Assembly (NCBI GenBank): GCA_943359415.1
Contig: CALRHQ010000030.1
Location: 1 to 11,571 of the forward strand
DNA from: Candidatus Peribacteria bacterium
GTDB lineage: Bacteria > Patescibacteriota > Gracilibacteria > UBA1369 > LOWO2-01-FULL-3
Reading direction: 5' to 3'
DNA length: 11,571 nucleotides
Part shown: positions 6,933 through 11,571 of the stretch, one piece after another
Layout: every line of letters starts with the position of its first letter
Numbering within the stretch: the stretch's first letter is position 1
Translations under genes and position numbers: made by a program
Notes under the pieces: generated by a model
Told to the model about the DNA's origin: nothing
Databases searched by the model: none
The model's input: the letters and a program-made list of their open reading frames with translations, nothing else

Positions 6933-8207
6933 ATGCAAAAAACAAAAACAAAAATATGTGTGAAGTTAGTTCCTGTTATGGCTTTGACTTTACTTTCACT
7001 TTTTACTCTAAGTCCACTTTCATCTTTTGGTGGAGACTTGGCTGAAGCGGAAGGATTCCAAACTTCGGCTGACGGAGTGAGCTATCCTTATACGGAAACA
7101 TTCACCACTTCTGCGTATTATTCTCCATTACCATGTCAGCAAAAGTATGCCACTGGTAATTATGAGGCTGATATCAGACTAAATGGACGTGGTGTTCGAG
7201 GAGCTGATGGAACAGGTGTTTATCCAGGTATGGTTGCTGCTCCAAAGTCTTATCCTTTTGGAACAAAACTTTATATTCCTGGAATTGGAATAGTTGCCGT
7301 ACATGATAGAGGTGGAGCAATCGTTGATGCAAATGGAGATCCAAATAAACATGACAGACTTGATATATGGATGGGATATGGAGACATCGGACTAAAAAGA
7401 GCATTGGCTTGGGGAAAAAGAAATGTTGAAATTACTGTTTACGGAATGAATGAAGAATTATCAGAACAAATTTCTTTAGCCGGTTACAGCGAAGATGAAA
7501 AAATTGCTTCATGTGATGGAAATGGTATTGATACAGATGTTACTTTGGCTACAACTTCTTTTGTTGAACAACCAAAAGTTAACGTTGCTGTTGTTGAGAC
7601 GCCTAAGGAGGTGGAAATCCCTTCAGATGGAAGTATGCCTATAAATCTTTATGCAGGAGCAACCGGTAATGCAGTAAAGGCTTTACAAAATGAACTTAGA
7701 AAGCTTAATTATTATAAAGTTGAGTCTACTGGAGTTTATGATGAATTGACTGCACACGCAGTGTTTAAATTCCAACAAGCGCAAGGAATTGTCGCAGTTG
7801 AATCTGAAACCGGTGCCGGAATTTTTGGACCGACAACAAGAACTAGAATGAATGAAATCATAGCTTTGAGAAGTTATACAAGACTTGCGATTGAATCTAA
7901 GCGTGCATCTCTTGTCGCTGAAGGTTCAACATCCACTCCAGTTAGTATTCCTAAAGACGCTACACAGGCTTATATTCCAAGTACACTTGCGTTTGGATCA
8001 AAAGGAAATGAAGTTAAAAAATTACAAGAATTTCTAAAGAAAAACGGATTTTTCAAAAGTGTGATTGTAACAGATTATTATGGAGAAATCACAAAAGAAG
8101 CTGTCGTTCAATTTCAGATAGCGAATAAAATCGTCTCTAATGAAACTGAAAAAGGTGCCGGAGTTGTAGGTCCAAGCACCTTAAAGAAGATTAATGAGTT
8201 ATCTTAA
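6933..8207 (+). CDS. Exported 3D-domain protein with two peptidoglycan-binding repeats
   Basis: A probable cell-wall enzyme of 424 residues. The ATG at 6933 is chosen because an upstream in-frame TTG (6900) overlaps the promoter -10 and would add a charged stretch before the signal sequence. Residues 1-9 are basic, 10-30 hydrophobic, and processing near AEA (about residues 36-40) is plausible. Residues 56-171 are a 3D domain, the double-psi barrel found in MltA and Sps/YuiC-type lytic transglycosylases. It has SAYYSP, FGTKLYIPG, VHDRGG (H124-D125) and HDRLDIWMG (D141, D144, W146), so the conserved aspartates are kept. Two PG_binding_1 repeats follow (about 235-310 and 348-424), each with a VKxLQ helix and a GxxGPxT ending. 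The likely role is cleaving or remodelling peptidoglycan outside the membrane. Its TAA overlaps the stop of the opposite lipoprotein gene by 3 bases within a 4-bp gene overlap. Confidence 0.9.
   Translation: MQKTKTKICVKLVPVMALTLLSLFTLSPLSSFGGDLAEAEGFQTSADGVSYPYTETFTTSAYYSPLPCQQKYATGNYEADIRLNGRGVRGADGTGVYPGMVAAPKSYPFGTKLYIPGIGIVAVHDRGGAIVDANGDPNKHDRLDIWMGYGDIGLKRALAWGKRNVEITVYGMNEELSEQISLAGYSEDEKIASCDGNGIDTDVTLATTSFVEQPKVNVAVVETPKEVEIPSDGSMPINLYAGATGNAVKALQNELRKLNYYKVESTGVYDELTAHAVFKFQQAQGIVAVESETGAGIFGPTTRTRMNEIIALRSYTRLAIESKRASLVAEGSTSTPVSIPKDATQAYIPSTLAFGSKGNEVKKLQEFLKKNGFFKSVIVTDYYGEITKEAVVQFQIANKIVSNETEKGAGVVGPSTLKKINELS
8149..8180 (-). terminator. Intrinsic terminator of the minus-strand operon, inside the 3D gene
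   Basis: Read on the minus strand, GGTGC (8180-8176) pairs with GCACC (8158-8154). The stem continues inward through a T-G wobble and GGA/TCC around one bulged T, leaving a loop of about 8 bases. Five Ts follow at once (8153-8149). It lies 24-55 bases past the lipoprotein stop, at the expected distance. On the plus strand the same hairpin is followed by TTAAAG, so it should work only for minus-strand transcripts. The sequence also encodes part of the second PG-binding repeat. Confidence 0.6.
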
Positions 8208-8788
8208 AATTTCCAATCGTAAAATTTCGCGATGAATTCACCATTTAGGCTAGAACTAGAATCAGTAGCTGTGACTTTTCCGCAAACATAATCAGAACCG
8301 AAATAAGTGATTTCTACTTTACCATTGTCGTCAAAGACACCACCTGCAAGTTTTTCTGTAGAAATATTTAGCCAGCTTAAGTCATTGTTTTCCGCTTTTT
8401 GTCTATAATTCCAAACTCCTGCCTTAAGTGGAGATTTATCTTTATTTCTAAGGTCAAAAGAAGCTTTTACATCTGTACCTTTTATTTCATGTGCAGAATA
8501 TTTCTTTGGATCGAAATCATTGTAATTCATAAAGTAAAATGTTCCTGATTCAGGCCCCCATGAAAGGAACCAAGAATTAGCTGCTGAAAATGCTGCTGTT
8601 CCGGCTTCTTCTGATTTTGCAACTAGTGTATTGTTTTTTGGGCAACCCTCTGGTGCATTTGCCACTTCGTCCGTTTTTGCTACGACTGTATTTTCCTCAA
8701 CAGATGCTGCTTTTTCTTCTGTCTTACTACATGCAGATAGAATTAATGCTGTTGATAGAGTCAGAATAAGAAATTTTTGAATTTTCAT
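8204..8788 (-). CDS. Small lipoprotein of unknown function
   Basis: A 194-residue exported lipoprotein; the family is not recognised. The N-terminus is a classic type II signal: basic MKIQK, hydrophobic core 6-17 and lipobox LSAC with Cys20 as the lipidated residue, followed by Ser. Residues 21-47 are an Ala/Glu/Val/Lys linker that should hold the domain away from the membrane. Within 35-60 a short motif recurs imperfectly (VAKTDEVANA and VAKSEEAGTA). The globular part (about 60-194) is rich in aromatic residues and alternating strand-like segments, suggesting a beta-sandwich. The mature region has only two cysteines besides Cys20, C49 and C169, which may form a disulfide. It lies 43 bp downstream of the HD gene and is probably co-transcribed. 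A weak own promoter (TGTACA 8844-8839, 16 bases, TAATCT 8822-8817) cannot be excluded. The start ATG has no Shine-Dalgarno sequence. Confidence 0.85.
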   Translation of the reverse strand: MKIQKFLILTLSTALILSACSKTEEKAASVEENTVVAKTDEVANAPEGCPKNNTLVAKSEEAGTAAFSAANSWFLSWGPESGTFYFMNYNDFDPKKYSAHEIKGTDVKASFDLRNKDKSPLKAGVWNYRQKAENNDLSWLNISTEKLAGGVFDDNGKVEITYFGSDYVCGKVTATDSSSSLNGEFIAKFYDWKF

Positions 8789-8831
8789 ATAGATTGGTTA
8801 AATTTTTCTTGATACAAGATTAGTGGAAAAT

Positions 8832-9317
8832 CTAAAATTGTACAGAAATTTTCATTGACAGATCACGTTCAAGTTCTTTCATCTTCTCTTCAATTTTAAT
8901 AACTTCTTCAGATAAAGTTCCCGGATTTCGTTTACGACCTTCGTCAATTCGAGTTTGTAAAGAGACTACACAATCTTCATACGCTCTTTTGTCTGCGTAA
9001 TATAGAATTTTTTCATCCCATGTTTTAAGCTTATCAATTTGCCAAAAATCATGTTTCTCAACTAAATTTGCCATTGATCTTTCATTTATTTCCATCAAAT
9101 AATCAGCCATTTTTTTTGCATGATGTTTACCGTCAGGTTTAAAAACATCGTGAATCAATGCTGATTTTATTATGATATTTTTCCTAACTTTTATTCCTTT
9201 TTCCTTTGCCCTGTCTGCCAAAACACCTGATAGTTCAGCCACTTTTTGCATGTGAAGAATTATATTTTGAGGAACTGAAAATTTTTCATATATTTTTTTA
9301 ATTTCACTTTTCTTCAT
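8832..9317 (-). CDS. HD-domain metal-dependent phosphohydrolase
   Basis: A compact cytoplasmic protein of 161 residues, essentially a single HD domain. Metal-binding residues can be followed: H22 in LHMQKVAELS, the H56-D57 doublet in LIHDVFKPDG, H65/H66 and H89 as further candidates, and D109 in YYADKRA. The C-terminal 30 residues (EEVIKIEEKMKELERDL) look like a coiled coil. The family hydrolyses phosphate esters of nucleotides or nucleic acids, but the substrate cannot be read from sequence. The YADKR stretch followed by a predicted helix (DCVVSLQTRIDEG) is typical of small stand-alone HD hydrolases. It starts 4 bp after the tsaE stop, which argues for one transcript and possibly translational coupling, because no Shine-Dalgarno sequence precedes its ATG. 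It ends at TAG. Confidence 0.85.
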   Translation of the reverse strand: MKKSEIKKIYEKFSVPQNIILHMQKVAELSGVLADRAKEKGIKVRKNIIIKSALIHDVFKPDGKHHAKKMADYLMEINERSMANLVEKHDFWQIDKLKTWDEKILYYADKRAYEDCVVSLQTRIDEGRKRNPGTLSEEVIKIEEKMKELERDLSMKISVQF

Positions 9318-9321
9318 AATA

Positions 9322-9753
9322 TTATTCGTGCTTTGTTATTTTTATTTCTCTGGAAGTATCACCTGTGTAGGAGATCTCTATGTCGATTCTTTTTTTCGGC
9401 AAAATACTTTCCATCCTATCTGCCCATTCTACAATAATTATATCGTCTTTCTTTTGCATTATTTCGTTCAATTCCAAGGCTAAAAGTTCATCTATTTGCT
9501 CAAGTCTATACAAATCTATGTGGTAAACATTTTGTCTACGTATTTTGTGATGCCTGATATATGTATATGTCGGGCTTTTTATAGAAAGCTTTTCTATGCC
9601 TAAAATCTCCGCCATTCCTTTTGTAAACATGGTTTTCCCGGTACCTAGATTTCCAAAAAGGCACACCACTCCGCCTTTTTTGATTTCCTTCGCTACGGAT
9701 TGAGCTATTGCCTTGGTTTGTTCTTCGCTATTTGTGATATATGCCTTATTCAT
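9322..9753 (-). CDS. tsaE: tRNA t6A biosynthesis ATPase TsaE
   Basis: The ATPase partner of the TsaB-TsaD complex that makes N6-threonylcarbamoyladenosine at position 37 of ANN-decoding tRNAs in the cytoplasm. The length of 143 residues is normal. Visible: Walker A FGNLGTGKT (33-41), the SPTYTYIRHH switch-like motif (about 59-68), the family signature HIDLYRL (about 78-84) and the acidic IIVEWADRM motif (about 106-114). All key motifs are intact. It is the first gene of a minus-strand block with the HD hydrolase and the lipoprotein. TsaB and TsaD are not in the window. The ATG is chosen because it opens the family's usual N-terminus. No Shine-Dalgarno sequence is present. It diverges from the M23/SLH gene across a 61-bp promoter region. 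Confidence 0.95.
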   Translation of the reverse strand: MNKAYITNSEEQTKAIAQSVAKEIKKGGVVCLFGNLGTGKTMFTKGMAEILGIEKLSIKSPTYTYIRHHKIRRQNVYHIDLYRLEQIDELLALELNEIMQKKDDIIIVEWADRMESILPKKRIDIEISYTGDTSREIKITKHE

Positions 9754-9781
9754 TGATTTTTTGTCTTAAATTTGGTATAAT
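9753..9781 (+). promoter_or_regulatory. Upstream promoter of the M23/SLH gene
   Basis: TTGATT (9753-9758) and a perfect TATAAT (9776-9781) lie 17 bases apart, and the -10 carries the extended TG (TGGTATAAT). Its -35 overlaps the first codon of tsaE. The same nine-base -10 core precedes the 3D-domain gene. Confidence 0.65.
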
Positions 9782-9789
9782 TTTATAAT
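9761..9789 (+). promoter_or_regulatory. Second, overlapping promoter of the M23/SLH gene
   Basis: A second perfect TATAAT (9784-9789) has TTGTCT (9761-9766) exactly 17 bases upstream. It arises because TATAATTT occurs twice in tandem (9776-9783 and 9784-9791). Its start would be near 9796, leaving an A/C-only leader of about 19 bases before the ATG. No Shine-Dalgarno sequence is present. Confidence 0.4.
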
Positions 9790-9807
9790 TTAATAAAACA
9801 AAAACAA
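9780..9807 (-). promoter_or_regulatory. Candidate promoter for the tsaE operon, overlapping the divergent promoters
   Basis: On the minus strand TTGTTT (9807-9802) and TAAAAT (9785-9780) are 16 bases apart; TATAAA (9787-9782) is an overlapping alternative -10. The start would be near 9773, leaving a leader of about 20 bases. The element shares its -10 bases with the plus-strand promoters, so polymerases could not occupy both at once. The -35 is weak. Confidence 0.3.
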
Positions 9808-9814
9808 ACACAAA

Positions 9815-11571
9815 ATGAAAAAAGATAGAACTTACTACTTTCAGCATCCCATTTTTACGCTTCTTTTGGTAGGCTTTTTTACTACTTCTATGTATGTAGG
9901 AGGAACGTATTCAAACCTGATTTATACTAGCGTGGTGGGCTATCCGGAACATGCCTCTTTTGACGGGACTGTTTATCCAATCAAAAAAATTCCAGATTGG
10001 ACCCACATCAAAGCTGACAAATATAAATCTCCTTATGATTCTTTCAGTGAAGGAGAACTGACAGACGCTCCAAAATATGAGCCTGAAAAACTTTTGATAG
10101 CTACAGATACTTTGAAATGGGGAAATGCGGCTGACGATAAAGTGAGAAATGCAAAAATTACTTATAGTGTGCCTTACATGGGAAATTATCTTTTGGAGGG
10201 GAAAGAAAATTCAGGATCACATCCGGCTGTAGACATCAAGGTTCCGGAAGGGACTCCTGTTTATTCTGTAATGAATGGAACTGTAATAAAAGCTTCGACT
10301 CAATCAGGAGGTTTTGGACACCATATTGTTGTTCAACATAATAATGTTCCAAGCATTGATGACTCAAATAAGAAAGTTACAATTTATTCTTCTTATAGCC
10401 ATTTGAAAGATGTGAATGTTGTTGCAGGAGATGTGGTTATAAAAGGACAACAAATTGCTACAAGTGGAAAAACAGGAACAGCTACAACGCCTCATATACA
10501 TTTCCAAATGGATAACGGCGAATCTCCTTGGCATCCATTTTGGCCGTTTACAAACAAGGAAATGAATGATGCAGGACTTGATTTCTTTAGCGCCATAAAT
10601 GCAGGACTTGGAAAAGAAAGTGCCCTTTCTACAACAATCAATCCGTTAAAATATGTAAATGTTTATATCGATCCGAATGCGGTTTATTCAAATGCCGGAA
10701 CAACTTCTTCTTCGGCTGTAACAACAACTCCTGAGGCTAAGACTTCTTCAATCGATGGTGTGGCTACTGCGACAAGTGCAGTGCCTGCGTCTTCTGAGGA
10801 ACCTGTTTCCGAAACTACGACTCCGGTTGCTGATGTACAAACACAACCTGAGGATTCTTCAGTATCTGCAGAAACACCTATAGTTGAAGCTAAAGTTTTG
10901 ACTTTTGGATTTGAAGTAAATGATTCTTATACCGAGGCTCAAAATGCGCAATTCAAAATTTTGATTAAAGATCAAAATGGAAATGCTTTCAAAGATGGAT
11001 TTGCCGGGGAAGCTGTTGTTTCTTCCTCTAAGGGGAAATTTATAGCAACTTCACCTATTTTTACAAATCTTCAATTTAACAATAATGGAGAATTTGTGAA
11101 TTCAATGAAAGATATGAAAGCCGGAAACGATAAATTAAAGCTAGAATTTGATGGAAAGACGTATTATTCAAAAGAATTTACCATACTTGCAAATGCTAGC
11201 GGAGACTTATTTTCTGATGTTCCTGCTGGATCAAAATATTATGAAGCTGTGAATTACCTTGCAAATACAAAAGTGATTGCAGGATATGGAGATGGGACTT
11301 TTAGACCAGGAAATGTCGTAAACAGGGTTGAGGCTTTGAAGTTTATTCTTGAAGCTATAAACAAAAAATTGGATACCGGGCACCTTCCTTTCAAAGATAC
11401 TTCTTCGAAAGAATGGTATGCGAAATATCTGTATACTGCTTATAAAGCTGGTGTCGTAAATGGTTACGACGATAAGACTTTCAGGCCTACAAGCACTGTA
11501 AATAAAGCCGAATTTTATAAAATTTTGTTTAGTGGAATGGGTGTTGATGTTGGTGACAGCGTCGGATCAAG
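9815..11571 (+). CDS. Exported M23 metallopeptidase with Ig-like and SLH domains, 3'-truncated by window edge
   Basis: The frame is open from ATG 9815 to the window end (585 codons plus 2 bases), so the C-terminus is missing. Residues 1-10 are basic and 11-32 hydrophobic, a signal peptide or membrane anchor without a clear cleavage site. An M23/LytM zinc peptidase domain spans about 115-245 with all ligands and catalytic residues: H136-x3-D140, H196 and H227-x-H229, so it should be active on peptidoglycan cross-bridges. Residues 296-360 are a Ser/Thr/Pro/Glu-rich linker. Residues 361-460 look like an Ig or invasin-type beta domain. Two SLH repeats follow (463-518 and 524-575), with GYGDGTFRPG and GYDDKTFRPT motifs; a third probably lies past the edge. 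The TRAE position reads NRVE and NKAE. SLH repeats usually tether proteins to wall polymers, so this is probably a surface-attached wall hydrolase. Its promoter and leader resemble those of the 3D gene. Confidence 0.93.
   Translation, partial: MKKDRTYYFQHPIFTLLLVGFFTTSMYVGGTYSNLIYTSVVGYPEHASFDGTVYPIKKIPDWTHIKADKYKSPYDSFSEGELTDAPKYEPEKLLIATDTLKWGNAADDKVRNAKITYSVPYMGNYLLEGKENSGSHPAVDIKVPEGTPVYSVMNGTVIKASTQSGGFGHHIVVQHNNVPSIDDSNKKVTIYSSYSHLKDVNVVAGDVVIKGQQIATSGKTGTATTPHIHFQMDNGESPWHPFWPFTNKEMNDAGLDFFSAINAGLGKESALSTTINPLKYVNVYIDPNAVYSNAGTTSSSAVTTTPEAKTSSIDGVATATSAVPASSEEPVSETTTPVADVQTQPEDSSVSAETPIVEAKVLTFGFEVNDSYTEAQNAQFKILIKDQNGNAFKDGFAGEAVVSSSKGKFIATSPIFTNLQFNNNGEFVNSMKDMKAGNDKLKLEFDGKTYYSKEFTILANASGDLFSDVPAGSKYYEAVNYLANTKVIAGYGDGTFRPGNVVNRVEALKFILEAINKKLDTGHLPFKDTSSKEWYAKYLYTAYKAGVVNGYDDKTFRPTSTVNKAEFYKILFSGMGVDVGDSVGS

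Noticed and set aside
6848..7045. Small plus-strand frame of 65 residues
   Set aside because: It starts before the promoter of the 3D gene and overlaps its signal peptide in another frame; no support for translation.
8185..8215. AAGAT/ATCTT hairpin at the end of the 3D gene as a plus-strand terminator
   Set aside because: The stem is five A/T-rich pairs and is followed by AAAATTTCC with no T-run.

Overview
The window is low in G+C and gene-dense, with seven protein genes. All are explained by the standard genetic code: no in-frame TGA occurs in any long frame, and TGA is seen once, as the stop of dnaE. Several traits suggest a candidate-phyla-radiation (Patescibacteria) genome, perhaps Peregrinibacteria-like. 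These are an orphan VirD4/HerA-type ATPase with a membrane anchor, cell-wall proteins built from 3D, peptidoglycan-binding, M23 and SLH modules, an AspRS of the non-discriminating type, and mostly Shine-Dalgarno-free starts. The taxonomic placement is inference and was not tested by any search.

Layout. 1-2322 (+): the C-terminal two thirds of the replicative DNA polymerase III alpha subunit, cut by the left edge. 2371-4137 (+): aspS. 4193-6667 (+): a membrane-anchored conjugation-type ATPase with a good promoter just upstream. 6668-6932: the largest gap, most of it filled by a 141-bp imperfect palindrome that folds into a long stem topped by a three-way junction, followed by an extended -10 promoter. 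6933-8207 (+): an exported 3D-domain protein with two peptidoglycan-binding repeats. 8204-9753 (-): a convergent three-gene block, transcribed tsaE, then an HD-domain hydrolase, then a lipoprotein. Its stop codon overlaps that of the 3D gene, and its probable terminator lies inside that gene. 9754-9814: a compact divergent promoter region. 9815-11571 (+): an exported M23 peptidase with an Ig-like region and SLH repeats, cut by the right edge.

How the genes fit together. The left half is housekeeping (replication, aminoacylation). The right half has two envelope genes, the 3D/PG-binding protein and the M23/SLH protein. They share nearly the same promoter core (TGG+TATAAT) and the same A/C-rich, SD-free leader, so they may be expressed together for wall remodelling. 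Between them lies tsaE, for tRNA t6A modification, with two co-oriented genes. The most unusual elements are the 141-bp three-way-junction palindrome and the orphan ATPase upstream of it.
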